A stretch of DNA of 35,327 nucleotides from Silene noctiflora (GCA_009801015.1 VHZZ01005261.1:16229-51555), one strand, 5' to 3'; shown: positions 1 through 8,700, counted from the stretch's first letter. Numbers and translations: made by a program. Notes: generated by a model not told the origin, from the sequence alone.

Positions 1-51
1 AACTGTCCACCTCATCAATCCCTTTTTATTTGACTCCCCCAATAGATGACT

Positions 52-61
52 GCCACGTGGC
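52..61. promoter_or_regulatory. G-box (ACGT-core) upstream of the first His/Gly-rich gene
   Basis: The 10-bp palindrome GCCACGTGGC contains a perfect CACGTG G-box, the usual target of plant bZIP and bHLH factors. It lies 42 bases upstream of the preferred ATG at 103. The paralogous gene has no such site in its upstream 70 bases, so the two copies may be regulated differently. If transcription starts further upstream, the site would fall in the 5'UTR; the window begins too close to tell. Confidence 0.45.
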
Positions 62-102
62 GCTATGGCAAAATTGTGATTTTTGCCCATAACACTAACA
101 AT

Positions 103-690
103 ATGGAAATCTCTGACGCTACTATTCTCACGACAGTCGCTTCAATTTGTGCTGTTGTTGTCGTTGTTCTAGTTGTTCTAAAAGTTTTGATGGAATGCTG
201 TAAGAAGGAATCTACGTCGTCGCCGACTCCGCCGAGATCTCCAATTCTGCATGGCAAGACATACGGTGGTCCACAAAGTGGCCCAAGGCATACTCCTAGG
301 GCTACTACAGGAAATAGAAGAGCCCGAGACGGCAATTTCGCTATTTTGGGCGGAAGTGCTGCTGTTATGGCTGATACTACTGTTTTACCCACGGATAATG
401 GTGGTGGCGGTCATCATGGTCATACTCATGGCGGTCATCATGGTCATACTCATGGCCGTCATGGCGGTCATCATGGTCATACTCATGGCGGTCATCATGG
501 TCATACTCATGGCCGTCATGGTGGGGCAGGAAGTACATGTGGTGGTGGTGGTCATGGCGGTGGTGGGGCAGGAAGTACATGTGGCGGTGGCGGTCATGGT
601 CATCATGGCAGTGGTGCCGCATGTGGTGGAGCAGGAAGTACATGTGGTGGTGGTGGCGGCGGTTGTGGTGGTGGGTGTGGTGGGTGTTGA
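103..690 (+). CDS. Single-pass membrane protein with His/Gly/Cys-rich tail, tandem copy 1
   Basis: Intronless 195-aa ORF. I prefer the ATG at 103 to the in-frame ATG at 46, because the paralogue begins at the matching point after the same CTAACAAT leader. Residues 8-29 are a run of Val/Leu/Ala/Ile (TM or signal anchor), followed by CCKKE and a linker. Short segments shared with copy 2 are LHGKTY, HTPRATTG, ARDG-FAIL and TTVLPTDNGGGG. From about residue 103 the tail repeats GGHHGHTHG blocks, then four Gly-rich blocks (three GAGSTCGGGG-type, one GAACGG) and a C-terminal GCGGGCGGC, with seven Cys. His-x-His and Gly-Cys patterns could bind Zn, Cu or Ni, but that is inference. It resembles plant small glycine-rich membrane proteins, but I do not recognise a named family. 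Long complementary ORFs over it are shadows of the repeat. Confidence 0.75.
   Translation: MEISDATILTTVASICAVVVVVLVVLKVLMECCKKESTSSPTPPRSPILHGKTYGGPQSGPRHTPRATTGNRRARDGNFAILGGSAAVMADTTVLPTDNGGGGHHGHTHGGHHGHTHGRHGGHHGHTHGGHHGHTHGRHGGAGSTCGGGGHGGGGAGSTCGGGGHGHHGSGAACGGAGSTCGGGGGGCGGGCGGC
409..522 (+). repeat. Two tandem 57-bp His/Gly-coding units
   Basis: A 24-bp unit coding GHHGHTHG occurs four times, arranged as a 57-bp higher-order unit (two 24-bp units plus a 9-bp GRHG-type spacer) repeated twice, at about 409-465 and 466-522. Copy 2 of the gene has only one short version of this block, so copy 1 expanded, or copy 2 shrank, after the duplication. The 57-bp length keeps the reading frame. 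Confidence 0.8.
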
Positions 691-1244
691 TTCATATTTT
701 TTTTATTTGTCCTCCAATATTCAAATTTCTTACAAAAATTCTTTCGTAGGACGATTTTACAAATAGGGAAGTGCTAGGGCGACACCAGGTGTTACCGAGT
801 TTCGGTAACACCCTAATAAAAAAATAGAAAAAAGTTGAAAATTAGAAAGTAATTTTCGATTTTACGCCAATATCATAAGGATAAAACCGTAATTCATACC
901 CTATGATATTAAGAACATAAAATATAAAAATACTAATTAAAACTAAACTTATCTAATATTATAGAGCAATACATATCATGACAAACACTTGTTTATCTTC
1001 ATCAAATCATACATTCATAGTTCATCAATTAGCAAAAAATAAAAGAGAAAATTCAATTGTCAAACGTACGAAAATTTTCTCCAAATATTTTACGCTCCGG
1101 TATTTATAGTTGTGAAGTTTTTGCTTAAATGGGGCCGAAACCCAAACTATTTAACAAAATGGGGCGGGTTTGAAACTATTTACCGTAAATGGGTCCACGT
1201 CACTAATTCCGCGTATTTCTTTTTTTTAAAAAAAATTTTAGGTA

Positions 1245-1471
1245 TCTCGCTGTCCAGGACAGCGAGAAAGTACCAAAAAATTGAAGCAAAAACAACCAGA
1301 ATGTAAACAAAATTGGCACTCTACATTCTCGCTGTCCCAGACAGCGAGATATTATAAGGTTTCCACATTCTCGCTGTCTAGGACAGCGAGATACCACTTT
1401 CATAGTTAAAAAACAACCAGAATGTGAAGAATTTGGGAGGCCGTACATTCTCGCTGTCTGGGACAGCGAGA
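1245..1471. repeat. Four 23-bp perfect-arm palindromes in the left MULE arm
   Basis: At 1245-1267, 1327-1349, 1369-1391 and 1449-1471 the arm TCTCGCTGTC is followed by three bases and then its exact reverse complement. Only the centre varies (CAG, CCA, TAG, TGG). Spacing is irregular (about 40-80 bases), and the intervening DNA partly repeats (AACAACCAGAATGT). The arms are invariant while the spacers drift. Confidence 0.9.
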
Positions 1472-2100
1472 TACTACATGTGTTAAAAAAAAAAATTACT
1501 AATGATGCCTTCGAGGAGGAGCATCATGCTCCTTTATACTCAGAACTTCACCTTATTTTCCCTCACCCTTGTCATTCTCCTCTCCCTCAGTCCCTATCCT
1601 CCACCCCTTCCTTTCTACTCCACCCACAACAAAATGATACAGTCTTCAGCGCCACGGCGGCGCCACTCAATGAAAAGAACGACTAGCATGACAGAATTCT
1701 CCTTTGACGACCTCTCCTTCCTCAACCACCCTCCACAACCACAGTCGTCCGATAAGATCACGCTGTGTCGACACAGACTGATCTTGATCGGAGGACTCTA
1801 CTTGGGTTGGTCTCACCCAGGTTGATGATTAATAGGCGTAACTCCGCTGACTTTGCTCGGCCATCATCAATGTCATCTTGCTCTTTTCTTCGTACTTAGC
1901 TTGCTCTCTTTGTGGCCGTCGTCTCGGCCCTAGCCGCGATATTTTCATGTACGAGAATATGGTGTCACATATGGAGGATAAGGACTGAGGGAGAGGAGAA
2001 TCAGAAGGGTGAGGGAAAATAAGGTGAAGTTCTGAGTATAAAGGAGCATGATGCTCCTCGAAGGCATTATTTGTAATTTTTTTTTTTAACACTTATAGTA

Positions 2101-2206
2101 TCTCGCTGTCCCAGACAGCGAGAATGTACCGCCTCCCAAATTCTTCACATTCTGGTTGTTTCTGCTTCAATTTTTTGGTACTTTCTCGCTGTCCTGGACA
2201 GCGAGA
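2101..2206. repeat. Two further copies of the 23-bp palindrome in the right MULE arm
   Basis: Copies lie at 2101-2123 and 2184-2206 with the same invariant 10-base arms. They are the mirror images of the outermost and innermost copies of the left arm, so the right arm has lost, or the left arm gained, two units. Confidence 0.9.
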
Positions 2207-2857
2207 TACCTCAAATTTTTTAAAAAAAAAAGAAATACGCGGAATTAGTGACGTGGACCCATTTACGGTAAATAGTTTCAAACCCGCCCCATTTTGTTAA
2301 ATAGTTTGGGTTTCGGCCCCATTTAAGCAAAAACTTCTATAGTTGTTGAGGTATGTTCTCTTGTACGAATGAAAGATGAAATATAATTTGTTCATTAAAT
2401 TTATTGAGTTTTAATTGACGTAGAAGAACAAATAGAATGACTCGAACCGTAATTCCCAAAATGTGTTATGAATACTTGAACCTTCGACTACCCAGTGGCC
2501 AGTACAACTAGAACTCATAAGTTTCAAATGCATGATATCAAGGTGATTATTTGCTGCTGTAGAATCACTAATACATAGTACTCCGTAGTAAATAATTGGC
2601 TCTTGGTCAAAGACTGTGCAAAAGATGAGTAATATACCAGAATTGTTGAACCAATATCGCACACAATCTTTCATATATATATTTTTTAATTTATTACTTT
2701 CATTATTGTTAAATGAATGAATGTTAAGTTCCTAAACTACCCTTTTACATTGATTAGTTTAAAATTCGAATTTTAATGGAGGGAAAACAAAATGGCTAAG
2801 GAATTTACAATAATACCCCGGGTGTTGCGCAATTTGTGTACCACCTGGTGTCGCCCT

Positions 2858-3498
2858 CTCATTTTCCTTACAAGTATTTATTGTAAAACAGGTTGTTTTA
2901 GTAACCACTTTTACTCGTTAATTGGATTGTGTTTGAATGCTAATACAAGAGTCATATACGACTTGCACTTTTTACTTTGTCGTGTTATAAATTCCTAGAA
3001 TAAATAATAAATAAAAGACCATTTTATTATCTCGATCGAGACGATATTGATATCGACTGTAATCAAATTTCAGGCGTAGTGGACGCACTCGCATTTTCAG
3101 AGTTTCTCCCGGGTTGATACAAATTCTTGTATAAGGTTATTTTGCCATAAATATTTGATATCCATGAATTTTTGCAAATTCTTGAGCAAATTTGTGCAGA
3201 GTAAACACCAGATTGAACTGAAAGAGTATTCTAATCAAACGGTATCTTGCCAATTGAAAATATCGAGGGTCGAAGGATTCAAAACTGAAACATATTATCG
3301 AGTATATGTTAATTATATTAATTATATTTTACTTTATTCTTAACCATTAATTTTAAACATTTTTTATATATTTTACAATCTTTATTAATATTATCCGCAT
3401 TCTAAATTAATAATTATCCTCAAATAACAAAGAATTTGTGAAATTTTAAACATTTTTTATATATTTTACAATCTTTATTAGTATTTATTAATATTCTC
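2858..3498. other. Intergenic DNA with a duplicated 3' flank block
   Basis: No gene is seen. From about 2976 to 3232 the DNA aligns with 5021-5510 downstream of gene copy 2, which shows that the original duplication included the 3' flank. A 45-bp AT-rich stretch at about 3348-3393 recurs at about 3445-3490 (TTTTTATATATTTTACAATC). A short ORF at 3155-3343 has no recognisable features. Confidence 0.5.
2976..3232 (+). repeat. Duplicated 3' flank of the His/Gly-rich gene, copy 1
   Basis: Landmarks in the same order as at 5021-5510 are: GTTATAAATT / GTTGTAAATA; AATAAATAATAAATAAAAGAC / AAATAATAAATAAAAGAC, which holds possible AATAAA poly(A) signals; a TTTCAGG / TTGCAGG acceptor-like site; AAATTCTTGTA-AAGGT; and GATTGAA--GAGTATTC. 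These place the ancestral gene 3' end and support a segmental tandem duplication rather than a retro-copy. Confidence 0.65.
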
Positions 3499-3656
3499 AT
3501 TTAAAACGGACACTATCCGTCTTAAGACTAAAACGAGTTAAATAACTACCACTTTCGTAAATAAGACAGAAATAAAATGTCTAGATATCAGCAAAAGACT
3601 TGTCTCTATCTTTGTAAGTGACATATATTTGACCCCGTTTTAATCTTAAGAGAGAT
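3499..3656. mobile_element. Foldback MITE-like repeat of the TTAAGACGGATA type
   Basis: Begins near AAAACGGACACTATCCGTCTTAA and contains an inverted pair, CTTAAGACTAAAACG at about 3520 with its near complement at about 3634. The inner segment (AAGACAGAAATAAAATGTCTA ... TCTTTGTAAGTGACATATAT) matches copies near 5190 and 25310. It directly abuts the Tourist-like MITE at 3660. Superfamily unassigned; no clear TSD. Confidence 0.5.
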
Positions 3657-3659
3657 TTA

Positions 3660-4104
3660 GGCCCTCCTTTTGAACTTAATTTCATCTCATTTCAGTTCAA
3701 TTCAACTCTATTAAGTTCAGTTCAGTTTCATTCAGTTAGGTTTAGCTTTTCTCTTCACAACTTAAGGCTATGTTATTTTAGACTGAAATTGTCTGAACTT
3801 AATTGAATTGAACATAATGGAGCTGAACTGAAATGAATTGAACTTATTGGAGCTGAACTGAAATGAATTGAACTTATTGAAGCTGAACTGAACTTATTGG
3901 AGCTGAACTAAACTGAACTGAACTGAACTGAAGTAAGAGCTAATTTGTGAAGAGAAGAGCTGAACTGAACTGAAATAAGCTGAAATTAAGTCCAAAAGAA
4001 CAGGGTCTAACTCTTAGTTCAGTTCAGTTCAGTTCAGTTCAGCTCAGCTCTATTAGGTTAAATTCAGTTCAGTTCAGACAGTTTCAATCCAAACAAACAT
4101 GGCG
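3660..4104. mobile_element. Tourist-like (PIF/Harbinger) MITE, outer copy
   Basis: The ends are GGCCCTCCTTTTGAACTTAA and, reverse-complemented, CGCCATGTTTGTTTGGATTG. The 3-bp flank TTA occurs on both sides (3657-3659 and 4105-4107), as expected for PIF/Harbinger-derived MITEs. The inside is rich in GAACT/AGTTC pentamers. The element is split at its centre by a second family member (3766-4007); without it the outer copy is about 200 bp. Another copy lies at 17047-17196. Confidence 0.75.
3766..4007. mobile_element. Tourist-like MITE, inner copy nested in opposite orientation
   Basis: Starts GGCTATGTTATTTTAGACTG and ends TCCAAAAGAACAGGGTC, with TAA on both sides (3763-3765 and 4008-4010). Its centre, CTCTTCACAAATTAGCTCTTA when reverse-complemented, aligns with the broken centre of the host element once the insert is removed (CTCTTCACAACT-TAA-CTCTTA). 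The insertion therefore landed in the homologous centre of a relative. Confidence 0.75.
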
Positions 4105-4333
4105 TTATTGATAAAATTTTAATTTTCATCCTTGGCATACCAATCTATTTATTACGCGTATATTTTTTCCATATTTTTATTTGCAAAAAGATCTACCCAC
4201 ATGCTCATGGTAATCAACTTCCCTACAATTATTTACATATAAAATCTAGTGTAGCATATCATGTAGGAATCCTCTAATTTATCATCAAGATAATGTATTT
4301 TTCCTAACTTTCAGGCCTACTACAAAAAAAAAA

Positions 4334-4343
4334 TATATATAAG
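4334..4343 (+). promoter_or_regulatory. Probable TATA box of His/Gly-rich gene copy 2
   Basis: TATATATAAG lies 67 bases before the ATG at 4401, so a start about 30 bases downstream would leave a short leader ending in CTAACAAT. A run of A precedes it. The DNA between the nested MITE and this box (4105-4333) shows nothing else. Confidence 0.45.
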
Positions 4344-4400
4344 ACGGTTTTACACAAACTGATCGTAAATAAAGCGGGATTCTTTCTCAAAACTAACAAT

Positions 4401-4925
4401 ATGGAAACTAATGTTATTCTGGGTATTCTCATAATAATATGCGGTTTAATTGCTCTTGTTCTGGTTGTTATAGTAGGTTTGATAAAAAGACGCGGTAATA
4501 ATAAGAAATCTACGTTGCAGAGACCTCCAACTCTGCATGGCAAAACATATGATGGACGAAGTGGCCCAAGTCCTCATACTCCTAGGGCTACTACAGGAAT
4601 TGGAGGAGCCCGAGACGGCGATTTCGCGATATTGAGCGGAGCTTCTGCTGTTAATGCTGCTACTACTGTTTTACCCACGGATAATGGTGGCGGCGGTCAT
4701 GGTCATACTCATGGCGGTCATGGTGGGGCAGGTAAGTACATGTGGTGGTGGCGGTCATGGCGGTCATGGTCATGGTGGTGGTGCTGCATGTGGTGGGGCA
4801 GGAAGTACATGTGGCAGTGGCGGTGGCGGTTGCGGAGGTGGTGGTGGTGGTGGTTGTGGGGGTGGGGGTGGTGGCGGTTGCGGAGGAGGGGGTGGTGGTG
4901 GGTGGTGATTCATATTGTTCATTAG
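4401..4925 (+). CDS. Single-pass membrane protein, His/Gly-rich tandem copy 2, frameshifted tail
   Basis: The reading frame is 174 aa. Residues 4-29 form a hydrophobic anchor ending in KRRGNNKK, and the linker shares LHGKTY, PHTPRATTG, GARDGDFAIL and TTVLPTDNGGGG with copy 1. At 4733 an extra T turns the conserved GGGGCAGGAAGTACATG into GGGGCAGGTAAGTACATG. After residue 111 the normal Gly-Ser-Thr-Cys tail is therefore read in the +1 frame and becomes a Trp/Arg-rich tail (KYMWWWRSWRS...). The ancestral frame stays open after the shift and would stop at 4906-4908. So this is either a damaged copy, a novel tail, or a gene that removes the shift by splicing: the insertion creates CAG|GTAAGT. It is not clear which protein is made. 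Confidence 0.6.
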   Translation: METNVILGILIIICGLIALVLVVIVGLIKRRGNNKKSTLQRPPTLHGKTYDGRSGPSPHTPRATTGIGGARDGDFAILSGASAVNAATTVLPTDNGGGGHGHTHGGHGGAGKYMWWWRSWRSWSWWWCCMWWGRKYMWQWRWRLRRWWWWWLWGWGWWRLRRRGWWWVVIHIVH

Positions 4926-5756
4926 ACTGTCATTAGGGTTTCTTAAATTTGTTGATGGGTTAGAATTCAGAGAACAGCAAAAAAAATTAATCTCTTTTTT
5001 TTGGTGTTCTTCGATATCTACTTTTTTGTGTTGTAAATAGTTCGAGTAAATAATAAATAAAAGACGATATTATTATCTCAATTCTCAATTGAGACTATCA
5101 ACTGTATTTAAATTGCAGGAGTGGAGTCGATAGACCCAGCACGTATGTTTTGCGTTTAAGACGGATAAAATATTTCCAAGTGGGACGAACAAGACAAAAA
5201 CAGAATGTATAAGAGAAAATAGATTTGTCTTATATGTCTATGTCACTATGTAGGATGATAATTAACCCATTTTCATATTAAGATGAAGATCTCCATCTTA
5301 AGGAAGACTAGTCCGGTTTACTCCGGGGTAGATTAAAATTCTTGTACAAGGTCGTTATTACGTCAGGCCAATAGGCCATCGATGCACCGCATAACCAGTA
5401 GAGAATCTAGAAATTCACAAATACCCGGGAAGTATCTCGGTGAGACGGCTTCTTGAAATACTAGCCGTAAACCAGTCGACACAAACAGCAGGATTGAAGG
5501 AGTATTCCTTTTGTGCAAAATTGTGCATACTGAGTATGGCGTAATAAAATCACAACAATTTCCCATTTGATAATCTGGGTATTCAAAATATGCACATACA
5601 AACTCAATTTAATACAAACTGAACATATAGCACAACACAAAACCTGCCGTCGCCAGGAAAAGAAAGGAAAAAAAAACAGTGCTGTAATCAGCTAAGATAA
5701 TTTGCAGTAATAAGGATAGCAGAGAGCATCATGAAACGTCAGTCTATTGTAAATGG
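4926..5756. other. Intergenic DNA: duplicated flank of copy 2 and NUP98 3' region
   Basis: No gene is seen. About 5021-5510 aligns with 2976-3232, interrupted by a copy of the dispersed TTAAGACGGATA-type repeat at about 5155-5310. About 5580-5756 is probably NUP98 3'UTR and downstream DNA on the minus strand; it includes an A-rich run near 5660-5680. No clear transcript end was identified. Confidence 0.45.
5155..5310. repeat. Dispersed MITE-like repeat, TTAAGACGGATA type
   Basis: TTAAGACGGATAAAAT is followed by AAGACAAAAACAGAATGTATAA and a TTTGTCTTATATGTCTATGTCACTATG-like block. This parallels 3499-3656 and 25260-25400. It lies within the duplicated flank of copy 2 but not of copy 1, so it inserted after the duplication or was lost from copy 1. 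Confidence 0.4.
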
Positions 5757-8700
5757 TCAGTCGGTATCCCACTGATCATCATCGCCGAACACGTATTTGC
5801 TAAAATGGTCGACTCGGAATTTCCACTCTCCTTTGGCAGGATCATAAGATAAAAACTCAGCACCTTGGTCCTCTGCTTTCTTTTTGAGCATTTCCTTGTA
5901 TTTCTCGATTTTTGGCCCTTCTATGATCTGGTTTCTCTTTTTGTCATAGCATTTGATGTTAAGAAGGGTAACTTCTGCCGGTTTGTTAAGGCCTTGACCT
6001 ACCGGGGGTTTCTTACTGTCATCCAAGTAGACTATCACTTCCCGGTTATTGAACTGGACAAGGGACTCTAAGTCAAGTCGTCTCACATCAGTTTCTCCAA
6101 GGAACTTGATGCTCCCATAATTATGCCGTCCGACGACAAAGTCCTTGACATGCCTGCAGTACCCTGGTTCTGCCCTTTCTTTGGCAGCTAGCTCTTGGAT
6201 TCGAGGCTCCGTGTAGTAGTCGGAATGGCGAAGTTTTGGCATAGTTGCCTCAATATCAGCGCCGTGCTCGTATACTATAGCCGCTTCGCCGGCTCTGTGT
6301 CCTGAAAGAGTAATATAGGAATCTCCTTTCTGATTTGGTGTGTCATCATTGCTACTGCCAGTTGGTTTCTGACTGAATTTAACCGAATGATGTCCGTTCC
6401 CATTGGCAACACCTGACATCATAGTTATACGTAAGGGTCATTAGGCATATGAAAAATCTATGAGACTGATTGATTTTAGACCAATGAGAAAAGAAAGCTT
6501 GTATTGAACAAACAAGAATAAGACTCACAATAGTTAGATATATTCCAAAATCAGAATAAATTATGAAAGAAGTTGTATCAACAAATTCCAAACATAGTTG
6601 AATATACTCATGCTATTAGGGCTGTCAATGATATGAGCCAGCTCGTTGAGCCATCGGAATCGGCTCGGTCAAAGCTCGGCTCGTGCTCGGTCAAAGCTCG
6701 GCTCGTGCTCGGTCAAAACAAGCTCGAGCTCGAGCCGAGCTTGGTTAAATACGAGCCGAGCCTGAGTTCGAGCAAGGCTCGGCTCGGAAGCTCGTTTGGG
6801 CTCGTTTATAAAATTTTTTTGTATAATCTTTATATTGTAGTATTATTTTTATTTCAAATTATATGTTATTTAGACATTTATATATGTATATTATGATATA
6901 ATATTTTTTAGTATTTTATAATTTAGTTGTTTTTCAAAAATATTTATATTTAGTTAGATTTAAAAGGTGAGTTAATGAGAATATATAATGACAAAACGAG
7001 CTCAAGCTTTTTCCGAGCCGAGCTCGAGCTTCATTTTCTTAGGCTCGGCGAGCTTTGAGCCGAGCCCGAGCTCGAGCTAAAAAATTCGAGCCGAGCCCAA
7101 GCCCACTCGAGCTCAGCTCGGCTCGTTTACTCCCCTACATGCTACCATGATGGAATAAGTTTACAAAAAACATAATTTAATAGTTAGCTGAAAGCTATTC
7201 TGTGGGTAAGTGTGGATCAGGGGGGATGTCAAATTCTCTTTTATGTTACAGTATATGTCAAATAATAGCACTTTCAATTTGTTGTCGCTGATGAAAAATT
7301 TATCACGAGCCTTTCAAGTGCAGAATAACAGACAGAGAGGAAGTAACGTCAGATATAGAACTTCCTTTCCTAGTTCCACACGATTGTTTAATTCCCAGGT
7401 ACACAATGGCTTGTGACTTTGTGAGACTGCGTATCAAACACAACTTTCAAATTTTATATCATGCATTCTTTGTTCTCAATGTAATTTCTAACATGTACAC
7501 AGAAATAAAGAAATACAACCAATAACTTGAAATACAGTTCTTTAAGAATGGAAAACAAAGAACTTACCATTGTTCCCTTCACCAATCGATCCATTTTTGT
7601 GGTTGTGATTCTCTACAGATGCATTACCTAAAAACCCAGGGGCAAAAATAGTTAAGGAGACAGTTTCATAAAAGGATCAGTGCTGCATTCTGCGCGCTAT
7701 CTCAGGTCTATTGCAGAAGAAAGATATACCAGTAACGAGACAAATTATACAAAATATTGTGGATTAAAGCAGTCTGCCGGCTCATTGTAGAACACTAGAA
7801 CAAAGACAATTACTGAAACCAATTCTGCCACTTAAAGGACGTGTTCATTTCAAAATAAAACCCCAGTTAGCCCAGTAGGCATACCATTTTCATATACTTT
7901 GACAGAAGCTTCTTTCATTGAAGATTTTGGCCATTGATCGATTGGCCGAATAATCAAGGATCTTGGATTTTCCCTAGGAATAAAAAGAGCATCTGCCTTC
8001 GGAGTGCTCGGTGCTTCGTCTTCTTCACTGAAGAAAGCCACCTGGATGCAACAACTATAATTTGAAAATCCACCAACATAAGTGTCAGGCATAACTAATT
8101 GATAAAAATGCATGATGCTCACCCTTGAACCATCGTTCTTGGGATGATATTTTCTAGCTGGAAGCCGGATTCGCCTTTGAGATGTGTGCCGTGATGTTAA
8201 CAAGGATGATACCCTGACAGGGGTAGGTTTGTCAACAACCTGGCAAAGAAAAAAAAAAAACAAATATCACCAGTCTTGCATTAATTGTCACTATGTAGTC
8301 ACTAGACTAGTTATTGATCAAAGATGCCAATGCTTACAGGCATGCTGGAAATTCCATATTGAATTGATGGTGATGTTCCAGTGTTCCCAATTGACATATG
8401 GGGCATTGCGGGGAGGGTCCCAAAAGGATTGGTGATGGCAATTGGTTGTTCAGTTGCTGAGATCTGGATTCCAGAGCCACTGCATGAAACAAAAACAAGT
8501 TAAGACACCCAACTATGTCCATGCACTACTCTGAATTAATCCATAATTAACAGCAGATAAGAAACTTAGAATTATCAGCTTCCTTCCACTTGAATGTGTC
8601 CTTGTCATCCTTGTTGCCCAGTAACTCCCACAAATCAAATTAAATTAAATCACTTGGTCCAAGCCAATTACTGTTATACACTGTGATAATAGTTGATTAG

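Larger units (their letters stand above)
1114..2337. mobile_element. Non-autonomous Mutator-like element (MULE), 1224 bp
   Basis: Both ends begin GAAGTTTTTGCTTAAATGGG, reading inward. The long inverted repeats span about 1114-1603 and 1972-2337. The flanks are a perfect 9-bp direct duplication, TATAGTTGT at 1105-1113 and 2338-2346, the TSD size expected of MULEs. The left arm is about 120 bases longer because it carries extra palindrome units. The 368-bp middle (1604-1971) is unique and encodes no transposase, so the element depends on a helper or is dead. It could be a Pack-MULE with a captured fragment. Confidence 0.9.
776..2857. mobile_element. Insertion bounded by imperfect terminal inverted repeats, hosting a nested MULE
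   Basis: The left end reads AGGGCGACACCAGGTG at 776 and the same 16 bases occur reverse-complemented at about 2842-2857. Weaker similarity runs further in on both sides (a CAACACCC/TAACACCC block), so the inverted repeats are about 40 bp. Nearly all of the interior is the MULE described separately. No convincing TSD is visible, so the superfamily is not assigned; the ends loosely resemble hAT-type TAGGG ends. The matching flank of the paralogous gene lacks this insertion. Confidence 0.55.

Noticed and set aside
63..392. Minus-strand 109-codon ORF opposite the first His/Gly-rich gene
   Set aside because: It is the complement of a conserved anchor and linker that the paralogue supports on the plus strand; no domain is seen in the minus translation.
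1245..1471. Palindromes as intrinsic transcription terminators
   Set aside because: This is plant nuclear DNA, so bacterial-type terminators do not apply, and the copies are mirrored in the two MULE arms.
776..2857. LTR retrotransposon reading of the 776-2857 insertion
   Set aside because: The ends are inverted, not direct, and there is no PBS, polypurine tract or gag-pol.
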